Shown here: positions 51,456-59,226 of the stretch, piece after piece
Layout of the letters: each line of letters begins with the position of its first letter
How positions within the stretch are numbered: position 1 is the first letter of the stretch
From: Oscillospiraceae bacterium
Lineage (GTDB): Bacteria > Bacillota > Clostridia > Oscillospirales > Acutalibacteraceae
Reading direction: 5' to 3'
Length of the DNA stretch: 64,000 bases
NCBI GenBank assembly: GCA_015066245.1
Contig: SVOS01000005.1
Location: 26,166 to 90,165 of the forward strand
Translations under genes and position numbers: made by a program
Notes under the pieces: generated by a model
Told to the model about the DNA's origin: nothing
The model's database searches: none
The model's input: only the letters and a program-made list of their open reading frames with translations

Positions 51456-52502
51456 TTATTTTGAAAGTCCTGCACCTTCGATAAGTTCTTCCATAAGTTT
51501 TTCGATGGGATATCCTATAGCGTCCATCATCATGGGATACATGCTGATTTCGGTAAATCCCGGGAGGGTGTTGATTTCGTTGAAGATAACGTTGCCTGAT
51601 TTTTCCATAAAGAAGTCAACTCGGGAAAGGCCCGAGCATCCCAAAGCTCTGAAAATCTTTTCGGCATAATCTTTTACTTTATCGTTAACTCCCTCGGGAA
51701 TATCGGGATTGAGAACGGTTTTTGAGTCTGCGTTATTGTATTTTGCCTCGTAGCTGTAAAATACATCGCCTGCTACCGCTTCGCCTGCGTTGGAGCAGAT
51801 GATTTCGCCGTTTTTCTCGAATACGGCACACTCAAGCTCTCTGCCCTTGATGGTTTCTTCGATAAGCACCTTGGAGTCGTGCTTTAAAGCCAGATTTACG
51901 GCATTTACAAGCTCCTCGCGGTTTTCTGCTTTTGAAACACCCTGAGAAGAACCTGATTTGCAAGGCTTTACAAATACTGGATAGGTGAATTTTGATTCGG
52001 TTTCTTTTATGTAGTCGGAGGTTTCTCCCTGCTTGACAAGTACATAGTCAGCCTGAGGAATAGTGCCGATATTATCTACGATGATTTTGGTGTATGCTTT
52101 GTCCATTGATACGCCTGAGGCAACAACACCGCAACCAACGTAGGGAATAGAGCAAAGCTCAAAAAGTCCCTGAATTGTGCCGTCTTCGCCATTTTTGCCG
52201 TGAAGCACAGGTATAATTACATCTACATTGATAACTGTATTCTGACCATCAAGAAGTACAAGACCTTTGTTGGGACAAAGCATACAAACTGTGTTTGAGG
52301 CCTCACTGTCCCATTTGTTCTGAGGAATCAGAGCGGTATCAGAGGTGTAGTAAACCCAGTCTCCGCTTTTTTTGATGCCAACAAGGTGCTTTTGATATTT
52401 GTCGTCGGGAATGTTTTTGATAAAATTCATTACCGATTTGCAGGAAACCTCATGTTCGGTGGAGTTTCCGCCGAAAATAATAAGGACTGATTTCTTGTTC
52501 AT
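51456..52502 (-). CDS. ddl: D-alanine--D-alanine ligase
   Basis: Makes D-Ala-D-Ala for the peptidoglycan stem peptide. It is 348 residues. ATP-grasp marks are IIFGGNSTEHEVS at the N-terminus, IPVLHGKNGEDGTIQGLFE, SMDKAYTK, CKSGSSQGV, RVDFFMEKSG and FNEINTLPGFT. The omega-loop reads FYSYEAKY, as in D-Ala-D-Ala ligases; D-Ala-D-Lac enzymes such as VanA have a histidine there. The ribosome site GGAAGG precedes the ATG. It follows a D-2-hydroxyacid dehydrogenase gene by 17 nt, an order recalling vanH-vanA, but no vanX-like gene is visible. Confidence 0.94.
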   Translation of the reverse strand: MNKKSVLIIFGGNSTEHEVSCKSVMNFIKNIPDDKYQKHLVGIKKSGDWVYYTSDTALIPQNKWDSEASNTVCMLCPNKGLVLLDGQNTVINVDVIIPVLHGKNGEDGTIQGLFELCSIPYVGCGVVASGVSMDKAYTKIIVDNIGTIPQADYVLVKQGETSDYIKETESKFTYPVFVKPCKSGSSQGVSKAENREELVNAVNLALKHDSKVLIEETIKGRELECAVFEKNGEIICSNAGEAVAGDVFYSYEAKYNNADSKTVLNPDIPEGVNDKVKDYAEKIFRALGCSGLSRVDFFMEKSGNVIFNEINTLPGFTEISMYPMMMDAIGYPIEKLMEELIEGAGLSK

Positions 52503-52519
52503 AGTATACCTTCCGAAAA

Positions 52520-53434
52520 TTAATTTTTACCGTAGTCAAACTCGGTGAGATTTTTATATATAAGGTCAAAAAGCCTGCTGTTGACCGCATCGGACACAAA
52601 ACTGTTGTGCGGGGTGATGTATACTCCCTTTGTGTTCCACAATGGATTTTTGGGACAAAGGGGTTCTTCTTCAAATACATCCAACGCCACGCTTAAATGC
52701 TTGTTACTGTTAAGTGTTTTGATAAGATCGGCTTCGTTTATGATTTTTCCTCTGGAAATGTTAATAAGCACTGCGTCGTTTTTGAAACAGTTCAGTATTT
52801 CTTCGTTGATTATATGCTCGGTTTTGTCTGTAAGAGGCAGGCACAAAACTGCGATATCGCAGAGTTTAACAGCTTTTTGCAGGTCGTCCATAAAGAAAAA
52901 CTCATCCACGTACTTGCACTTACTGTCAAAAATATCTACTCCCAGCACCTTGGTCCCAAAAGCTTTGAAGCGTTTGGCACATTCTTGTCCGATGTTGCCG
53001 ACACCGAGAATAAGAACATTCTTGCCATAAAGCTCGCGGAGATTGCGATTTTTCTCCCAGATTTTCTGTTCTTGATTCTTATAGAAGTAAGAAGACTCTT
53101 TGTAAATCTCAAGGGCTTTAAGTACCGCCCATTCTGCCATAGGTACATTGTATACACCCTTGGCGTTAAAAAGTGCAATGCCTCTTTGAGCAAAAAGGCT
53201 TACGGGGGTGCGGTCATATCCTGCACTGGTAAGCTGAACTACCTTCAGATTTTTGAAATCTTCAATATTGTTATATTGAAAAAGAGAGTTGCACACAACT
53301 GCATCGTAGTCCGAAACATTATCAGAGAGCTTTTCAAGCTCATTCTGAATATAAGTTATTTCAAAGCCTGCACTTTTAAGTGAGCAGAGCTGATCTTCTG
53401 TATAGTTAAAGGCTCCTGTGAGAAGCAGTTTCAT
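52520..53434 (-). CDS. D-isomer-specific 2-hydroxyacid dehydrogenase
   Basis: A 304-residue NAD-dependent dehydrogenase of the D-2-hydroxyacid family. The NAD-binding motif is LGVGNIGQECAKR (about 140-152), and the catalytic residues are the Arg in ISRGKIINE, the Glu in DVFEEEPL and the His in TPHNSF. It could reduce a 2-keto acid to a D-hydroxy acid or act in serine-type synthesis; specificity is unclear. The start is the ATG at 53434 after GGGAGG. It lies in the surface-polymer block directly upstream of ddl. Confidence 0.9.
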   Translation of the reverse strand: MKLLLTGAFNYTEDQLCSLKSAGFEITYIQNELEKLSDNVSDYDAVVCNSLFQYNNIEDFKNLKVVQLTSAGYDRTPVSLFAQRGIALFNAKGVYNVPMAEWAVLKALEIYKESSYFYKNQEQKIWEKNRNLRELYGKNVLILGVGNIGQECAKRFKAFGTKVLGVDIFDSKCKYVDEFFFMDDLQKAVKLCDIAVLCLPLTDKTEHIINEEILNCFKNDAVLINISRGKIINEADLIKTLNSNKHLSVALDVFEEEPLCPKNPLWNTKGVYITPHNSFVSDAVNSRLFDLIYKNLTEFDYGKN

Positions 53435-53488
53435 AATATGTCCTCCCAAACCCCAAACACTAAGTAATCATTTATATGTAAAAGAAAA

Positions 53489-54124
53489 TTATTTGTTGAC
53501 AGTTTCTTTTTTCTCTGCCTGTGCTTTTGCAGCGGTTTCGGTGGTATTTTCATTATCTGCATTTTTAAGAACTTTAAAAATTGAGATAAAGAAAATCTTA
53601 AAGTCCAACACAAAAGAGATGTTTCTGGTATACCATACATTAAGCTCGATTCGTTTGTTCCACTCAACATCTTTTCTGCCGTTAATCTGTGCCCAGCCAG
53701 TAACACCGGGGCGTACATCAAACATATGTAATTGTTCTTCGGAATAATCATCAAGAGGCCAGGGGTGATATGTAAGAGGAGGACGAGGGCCGATTATGCT
53801 CATGTCGCCCTTAAGAATATTGACAAGCTGAGGAAGCTCGTCGATGCTTGTGGCACGGATAAACCTGCCTACCTTTGTAACCCTTGCGTCGCCTTTGCCC
53901 GAGTAAACACCTGATCCGGTTTTTTCGGCACCTACGCACATACTGCGGAATTTGAAGATGTTGAATTCTTTGCCTGATTTTCCAAGTCGCTTTTGCTTGA
54001 AAATCACAGGACCTTTAGAGTCGATCTTAATTGCGATGGCAGTTATTGCCAGTATTGGTGATAAAATAATAAGACCAAAAAAAGACACGAAGATATCAAA
54101 GGTTCTTTTAAAGAATCTGTACAT
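53489..54124 (-). CDS. Bacterial sugar transferase (initiating phosphoglycosyltransferase)
   Basis: A 211-residue monotopic phosphoglycosyltransferase, the PglC/WcaJ type without the large N-terminal part. One N-terminal re-entrant helix (about 8-32) precedes KIDSKGPVIFKQKRLGK, FKFRSM, and the DELPQLVNILKGDMSIIGPRP block that carries the catalytic Asp-Glu. It attaches the first sugar-phosphate to undecaprenyl phosphate on the inner face to start a polysaccharide or glycan. It heads the minus-strand block and is divergent from the CapD-like dehydratase that would make its substrate. A Glu/Lys tail of about 20 residues ends the protein. Confidence 0.95.
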   Translation of the reverse strand: MYRFFKRTFDIFVSFFGLIILSPILAITAIAIKIDSKGPVIFKQKRLGKSGKEFNIFKFRSMCVGAEKTGSGVYSGKGDARVTKVGRFIRATSIDELPQLVNILKGDMSIIGPRPPLTYHPWPLDDYSEEQLHMFDVRPGVTGWAQINGRKDVEWNKRIELNVWYTRNISFVLDFKIFFISIFKVLKNADNENTTETAAKAQAEKKETVNK

Positions 54125-54309
54125 AACCCATACCCCTCAGTGTATCCGAATAAACAAAATTTACACAGAATACACAATATTTCAATGTATATTATAACAT
54201 ATAAAACGAGAAAATCAACGAAAAATGTTTACAATTGACAATAAGACTTATAAGTTGTATAATTAATTTGTAAAATTGTGTGGATTTCATCTTTTCAGAG
54301 GTAGTAGGA

Positions 54310-56217
54310 ATGAAAAAATTCAGCTTCCGCAAAGGATTTTTATTTATAATAGATATTTTAATAGTGGCAGTTTCAGGTACTTTTGCCAATCTTGCATTGA
54401 TGTGGGTTGACATTTTACGAGAATCGGCTCCGAGCAATTGTGTCTCTATTCCTTGGTCTACGATGACGCTTGTAATTGCGGTTGTGGTTCTTATGACTAT
54501 GCTGTTTTTGCTAAGTGTCGGTGCGTACTCCTTTTTTTGGCGTCTTTTCGGCAAAAAGGATTTTATCACCTGTTTTGTTGCGGTAACACTGGGCTTTGGT
54601 GTAAGCGGACTGTTTCTGCTTTACTTCAAAATATTTGATTATGGTTTCCCATTTATATATTTTGCGAGTTTTTATGTTGTTTCGCTTTTTGGTATGCTTT
54701 TGGCTCGATACGGCGTTAAAAAAGCTATTATAAAACTTACTGAAGCAGGCAGAGAAGAAAATTGCCGACGCACTTTGATTGTTGGTGCAGGACAGGCTGC
54801 AAAGCTTATACTTGCTGACATTGAAAGTGCCAAAAGCGACAGAAACAACCCGTCTCACGATATATTGCCTGTTTGTCTTGTTGATGATAACCGTGCAAAG
54901 TACGGTACAAAGATAAACGGTGTACCTGTACTGGGAAATACTCAGGATATTCCTCAGCTTTGCAAAGCAAGCAATATCTCTATGATTTTATTTGCTATTC
55001 CGTCCTGTACCGAGGAGGAAAGAAAGCAGATTCTTGAAATCTGTTCTCAGACACAGTGCAGCATTAAAATGGTGCCTTATTTAAGCGAACTTTATTTTGA
55101 TGATACAAGCACCGGCAAAGGTCTTCTCAAGCAGGTTCAGGATATTAAAATCGAGGACCTTCTGGGCAGAGAACCTATTTCCTTTGATAAGGAAAGCATC
55201 CGCGAGTTTATCAAAAACAAAGTCTGTATGGTTACAGGCGGTGGCGGTTCCATCGGCTCCGAGCTTGTAAGGCAGATTGCCGGATACTCTCCCAAACAGA
55301 TAATTATTGTAGATATCTACGAAAATAACGCTTATGATATTCAGCAGGAGCTTATTCTGGAGCATGATGAGGGGCTCAACCTTGTAACCCTTATTGCTTC
55401 TGTCAGAGATTACGAGAAAATGGACAGAATTTTCAGAGAGCATAAGCCTGATATTGTCTTCCACGCTGCTGCTCATAAGCATGTTCCTCTTATGGAAACT
55501 TCTCCTGAAGAAGCCGTCAAGAATAATATTTTCGGTACATATAATGTTGCAAAGCTTGCAAACAAGTATGAAATCGAAAAGTTTGTTATGATTTCTACCG
55601 ACAAGGCGGTTAACCCCACAAATGTAATGGGAGCAACAAAGCGTTGTTGTGAGATGATAGCCCAGTATATGGCTCAGCATAGCACAAAAACCGACTTTGT
55701 CACTACACGTTTCGGTAACGTGCTTGGCTCCAACGGTTCGGTTATTCCCCTTTTCCGTCGACAGATTGAAAGCGGCAAACCCGTAACAGTTACTCACCCC
55801 GACATTATCCGCTACTTTATGACTATTCCCGAGGCAGTTTCCCTTGTTCTTCAGGCAGGTGCAATGGCACAGGGCGGCGAGATTTTTGTTCTTGATATGG
55901 GTGAGCCTGTAAAAATTACAACTCTTGCTGAAAATCTTATCAGAATGTACGGTAAGGTTCCCTATAGAGATGTAGAGATTAAGTTCACCGGTCTCAGACC
56001 CGGCGAGAAGCTTTTTGAGGAGCTTCTCATGAACGAAGAAGGACTAAAATCCACAGATAACAAAAAGATTTTCATCGGCAATCAGATTGCGATTGATGAA
56101 GAAGACCTGCTTTCAAAGCTTGATGAGCTTAAAAAATATGCAGACGACAATAACAGTGAGAAAGTTGTAGAAATGCTTTCTGCAATTGTTCCCACATTTA
56201 AACATAAGATAAACTAA
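54310..56217 (+). CDS. CapD/PglF-like UDP-sugar 4,6-dehydratase, membrane-bound
   Basis: A 635-residue enzyme of the WbpM/PglF/CapD family. Four N-terminal membrane helices (about 5-125) are followed by a Rossmann-type CoA-binding-like domain (about 140-270) and the SDR dehydratase domain (about 285-600), with VTGGGGSIGSE for NAD and HAAAHKHVPLME plus STDKAVNPTNVMG at the active site. It converts UDP-GlcNAc to a 4-keto-6-deoxy sugar, the step toward bacillosamine or FucNAc. I use the ATG at 54310 after AGAGG. It shares its promoter region with the divergent sugar transferase. glmS follows after 33 nt. Confidence 0.94.
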   Translation: MKKFSFRKGFLFIIDILIVAVSGTFANLALMWVDILRESAPSNCVSIPWSTMTLVIAVVVLMTMLFLLSVGAYSFFWRLFGKKDFITCFVAVTLGFGVSGLFLLYFKIFDYGFPFIYFASFYVVSLFGMLLARYGVKKAIIKLTEAGREENCRRTLIVGAGQAAKLILADIESAKSDRNNPSHDILPVCLVDDNRAKYGTKINGVPVLGNTQDIPQLCKASNISMILFAIPSCTEEERKQILEICSQTQCSIKMVPYLSELYFDDTSTGKGLLKQVQDIKIEDLLGREPISFDKESIREFIKNKVCMVTGGGGSIGSELVRQIAGYSPKQIIIVDIYENNAYDIQQELILEHDEGLNLVTLIASVRDYEKMDRIFREHKPDIVFHAAAHKHVPLMETSPEEAVKNNIFGTYNVAKLANKYEIEKFVMISTDKAVNPTNVMGATKRCCEMIAQYMAQHSTKTDFVTTRFGNVLGSNGSVIPLFRRQIESGKPVTVTHPDIIRYFMTIPEAVSLVLQAGAMAQGGEIFVLDMGEPVKITTLAENLIRMYGKVPYRDVEIKFTGLRPGEKLFEELLMNEEGLKSTDNKKIFIGNQIAIDEEDLLSKLDELKKYADDNNSEKVVEMLSAIVPTFKHKIN

Positions 56218-56250
56218 GCAAACACACTCTAATTAAAGGAGACTTTCTCT

Positions 56251-58077
56251 ATGTGCGGAATAGTCGGATATGTAGGCAAAAATGATTGTAGCGAGGTCCT
56301 TGTAAGTGCTCTCTCAAGACTTGAGTACCGAGGCTATGATTCTGCAGGTATAGCTGTTTTTGAAAATGGCAATATCAATGTAATCAAAGCCGAGGGCAGG
56401 CTGAAGAACCTTGAAAACAAAATGGAAAATGAGAATTTCCCCAAAGGTAGTGCCGGTATCGGTCACACCCGCTGGGCGACTCACGGCAAGCCTTCGGACA
56501 TTAATTCTCATCCCCATATCGGTGGTGAGTATGTAACTCTGGTACATAACGGTATCATCGAAAACTACCGCGAACTCAAAGAAAAGCTTGAGGCTCAGGG
56601 CAGAGAGTTTTACAGCGAAACCGACACAGAGGTTGTTGCAAAGCTTCTTGACTTTAATTATGAAGGTGACCCCATAAAAGCAATAGAAAAGACTCTTGCT
56701 GAGGTTACAGGCTCCTTTGCACTGGGCATTCTTTTTAAAGATATTCCCAATGTTATCTATGCCGTAAGACGCGGAAGTCCTCTTATCGTAGGTGTTAAGG
56801 ACGAAGAGGGCTTTATTGCATCCGATGTTCCTGCCATTATCAAATATACAAAAGATTACTATCTTTTAGAGCATGATGAAATTGCCAAGATTGCCGAGGG
56901 TAGCATTACTTTCACCGATTTAAAGGGTAATCCTATCGATAAAGAGCTTAAAACTGCTGACTGGGATATGGATGCGGCAGAAAAAGGCGGTTACGAGCAT
57001 TATATGCTCAAGGAAATCAACGAGCAGCCGGATGCAGTAAGAAAAACAGTTGCTCCCAGAGTTTTCCATGGCATGCCAAGTCTTGAGGAGTGTTCCATCA
57101 CTCTGGAAAACCTCAAAGACATCAAGCAGGTGTTTATTGTAGCTTGCGGTACTGCTATGCATGCAGGTATGGTTGGCAAATACGCCATCGAAAAGCTTGC
57201 TCGTGTTCCTGTTAATGTTGATATTGCTTCCGAGTTCAGATATCGCTCTCCCTTGGTAGGCGAGGGTGACCTGGTAATTATTATTTCTCAGTCAGGTGAA
57301 ACCGCAGACAGCCTTGAAGCTTTAAGAGTGTCAAAAGCACTTGGCGCAAAGGTTATGGGTGTTGTTAATGCCAAGGGCAGCTCCATTGCACGTGAGTCTG
57401 ATATGCTTGTGTATACACATGCAGGTCCTGAAATTGCAGTTGCATCCACAAAGGCTTATATGGTTCAGATTGCGGTTATGTATATGCTTTCTTTCGAGCT
57501 TGCCTTTGCTAAAGGCAGAATCGATGAGGGCGAGTGCAAGCGTCTTACTGCAGAACTTATGGCAATGCCTGAGAGAATTGCTGAGATTATTAAATCAACA
57601 GACGAGATTTCCCATGAGGCTGCTAAGTGCCTTATTGATGCCGAGAGCCTGCTTTATATCGGCAGAGGCTTTGATTATGCACTTTCTATGGAAGGTTCTC
57701 TGAAGCTTAAGGAAATCTCATATATCCATTCCGAGTGCTATGCAGCAGGTGAGCTTAAGCATGGTACAATTTCTCTTATTACCGATGGCATGCCCGTAAT
57801 CGCAGTTGCTACCCAGTCTGACCTTTTTGACAAAACCATAAGCAACATCAAAGAGGTTAAGGCAAGAGGTGCAAAAGTTCTCTTGATTTGCGGCGACGGT
57901 TTCGAGGTAGGTGAGGATGTGGCCGATATGGTTATCCGAGTACCTATGTATGAAGAAATGCTTATGCCCATGGCTGCTATTGTTCCCTTGCAGCTGGTAG
58001 CATATTATTCATCTGTTCTTCGCGGTAATGATGTTGATAAGCCCAGAAACCTTGCAAAATCTGTTACAGTAGAATAA
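56251..58077 (+). CDS. glmS: Glutamine--fructose-6-phosphate aminotransferase
   Basis: Makes glucosamine-6-phosphate from fructose-6-phosphate and glutamine, the entry to amino-sugar and peptidoglycan synthesis. It is 608 residues, as usual. The glutaminase nucleophile Cys2 is in MCGIVGYVG, with HTRWATHGKPSD and HNGIIENY. Two SIS domains follow, with CGTAMHAG, ISQSGETADS and the C-terminal LAKSVTVE, where the isomerase residues lie. AAAGGAGA precedes the ATG. No glmS ribozyme was recognised in the 33-nt gap. Its placement after the UDP-sugar dehydratase gene links amino-sugar supply to surface glycan synthesis. Confidence 0.98.
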   Translation: MCGIVGYVGKNDCSEVLVSALSRLEYRGYDSAGIAVFENGNINVIKAEGRLKNLENKMENENFPKGSAGIGHTRWATHGKPSDINSHPHIGGEYVTLVHNGIIENYRELKEKLEAQGREFYSETDTEVVAKLLDFNYEGDPIKAIEKTLAEVTGSFALGILFKDIPNVIYAVRRGSPLIVGVKDEEGFIASDVPAIIKYTKDYYLLEHDEIAKIAEGSITFTDLKGNPIDKELKTADWDMDAAEKGGYEHYMLKEINEQPDAVRKTVAPRVFHGMPSLEECSITLENLKDIKQVFIVACGTAMHAGMVGKYAIEKLARVPVNVDIASEFRYRSPLVGEGDLVIIISQSGETADSLEALRVSKALGAKVMGVVNAKGSSIARESDMLVYTHAGPEIAVASTKAYMVQIAVMYMLSFELAFAKGRIDEGECKRLTAELMAMPERIAEIIKSTDEISHEAAKCLIDAESLLYIGRGFDYALSMEGSLKLKEISYIHSECYAAGELKHGTISLITDGMPVIAVATQSDLFDKTISNIKEVKARGAKVLLICGDGFEVGEDVADMVIRVPMYEEMLMPMAAIVPLQLVAYYSSVLRGNDVDKPRNLAKSVTVE

Positions 58078-58085
58078 AAATACAC

Positions 58086-58115
58086 TCAGCTCTCCTGTGT
58101 GTTCAGGGGAGCTGA
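58086..58115 (+). terminator. Intrinsic terminator after glmS
   Basis: TCAGCTCTCCTG (58086-58097) pairs with CAGGGGAGCTGA (58104-58115, one G-T pair), followed by seven T residues. Confidence 0.92.
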
Positions 58116-58145
58116 TTTTTTTGGATATATAAAAGAGCAACAAAA

Positions 58146-58174
58146 AATGCCTTGAGGAATTTCCTCAAGGCATT
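58146..58174 (-). terminator. Intrinsic terminator of the 58201 gene
   Basis: AATGCCTTGAGG (58146-58157) pairs with CCTCAAGGCATT (58163-58174); a T run follows on the minus strand. Confidence 0.88.
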
Positions 58175-58200
58175 AAATGTTTAATATGAAATCAGGTTAA

Positions 58201-58731
58201 TCAGCAAGCCTTTTTCTTAAGAACAACAACTGTGAAGCCAATCATAAGAACAACTGCAGCACCGATTGTGTAAAGAGCTGTTGTGTCGCCTGTGATAGGA
58301 GACTCGGTGCCGTCATCGGGGGGAGTAACAGGCTTTGAATCGGGGATAGTGGGCTCTGTTTCGCCATCTTTGATGAAGTTAGCCTCTGCACGGATGTTAG
58401 AGCTGCCGGGCTTGGGGAGAATTACGATAACGGGGCTTGTAAGAGAGCCTTCGATAATATCGAAATCACCTGTAATGAATTCCCAATGAGAGAACTTGAA
58501 GCCGTCCATAGAGCTTGCGGAAAGAGTAACCTTACCGTCGGAACCGATAATATACTCAAAGGGGTTTTCGATATCGGGAGTAACAGTACCTGCACCCTCA
58601 GGAACAACAACAGCATCGATGGAGATTTTGTTGTCTTCGATAGGAGCAGTGGGGCTTACTTCTGCAGATACAGAAACAACTGCACAAGCCATAACGAGAA
58701 CTGCGATTAATAATGCGATAATCTTTTTCAT
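58201..58731 (-). CDS. Secreted protein with sorting-signal-like C-terminus
   Basis: A 176-residue surface protein. A signal peptide (about 1-23) ends in VSVSAEV. One beta-rich domain (about 30-122) contains PEYIIG-like and SHWEFITGDF elements, resembling InlB B-repeat-type domains. A proline/threonine linker (about 125-142) leads to SPITGD, a helix (about 147-167) and a positively charged tail, KKKAC. This is the layout of an LPxTG-type sorting signal with the variant SPITG. The final cysteine is unusual. AAGGAGGAT precedes the ATG. Its neighbours are glmS and the CotH protein. Confidence 0.75.
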   Translation of the reverse strand: MKKIIALLIAVLVMACAVVSVSAEVSPTAPIEDNKISIDAVVVPEGAGTVTPDIENPFEYIIGSDGKVTLSASSMDGFKFSHWEFITGDFDIIEGSLTSPVIVILPKPGSSNIRAEANFIKDGETEPTIPDSKPVTPPDDGTESPITGDTTALYTIGAAVVLMIGFTVVVLKKKAC

Positions 58732-59065
58732 TATATATATCCTCCTTGTTGATTGTGTTAATTACAACTAAAACAAGTATATCACTGAAAAATCAAAAAG
58801 TAAAGGATTTTTGAAAATAATAAAATATTTGTTTATTGTGCCTAATTTTGAGGGAGATTATTTGATGAAAACAAATAAAGAGAAAAACGAGACAAATATG
58901 CATTGTTTGTCTTTATTTATCCACCTTAAAATTTGCCATAGTTAATATTGCTAATTTTAATTTACAGCTTTTGTGCCACTCTACAAAGTTAAGTGAATGT
59001 ATCTGAAAATCCTTAAAATCGGTTGAAAAGTTCGGTGCAAAATGTTACAATTCTGTAGTAAATAA

Positions 59066-59094
59066 TTGACTGGGAGTATGCCTTTTTATATCTT
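59066..59094 (+). promoter_or_regulatory. Candidate promoter of the CotH gene
   Basis: TTGACT (59066-59071), 17-nt spacer, TATCTT (59089-59094). The -10 is weak. It lies in a 495-bp gap (58732-59226) that otherwise holds AT-rich sequence and the structured leader at 59121-59193. Confidence 0.4.
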
Positions 59095-59120
59095 TAGATA
59101 GTTTTTCTATACTATTTATA

Positions 59121-59193
59121 ATGTAAGCCGATGGCGGTCAGACATTGGGGCGAAAGCCGTGGCAATAAATCTCCTCGTAATTACGATTTACAT
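59121..59193 (+). promoter_or_regulatory. Structured 5' leader, unidentified cis-regulatory RNA candidate
   Basis: Closing stem ATGTAA (59121-59126) with TTACAT (59188-59193). Inside: hairpin CCGATG (59128-59133) with CATTGG (59143-59148), hairpin GGC-GAAA-GCC (59149-59158, a GNRA loop), and palindrome CGTAATTACG (59176-59185). It ends 18 nt before AGGAGG, so its fold could affect translation. The 5' half weakly recalls the c-di-GMP-I riboswitch (CGAAAGCC after a helix ending GG), but the 3' half does not match. Confidence 0.45.
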
Positions 59194-59226
59194 CATTAAC
59201 TAAAATTTTATAGGAGGAATGACTAA

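Noticed and set aside
51456..53434. A VanH-VanA-like vancomycin-resistance pair
   Set aside because: The ligase omega-loop FYSYEAKY is of D-Ala-D-Ala type, and there is no VanX or VanS/VanR nearby.
59121..59193. A c-di-GMP-I riboswitch in the CotH leader
   Set aside because: Only the 5' half weakly resembles it; the conserved 3' half is absent, so I do not name it.
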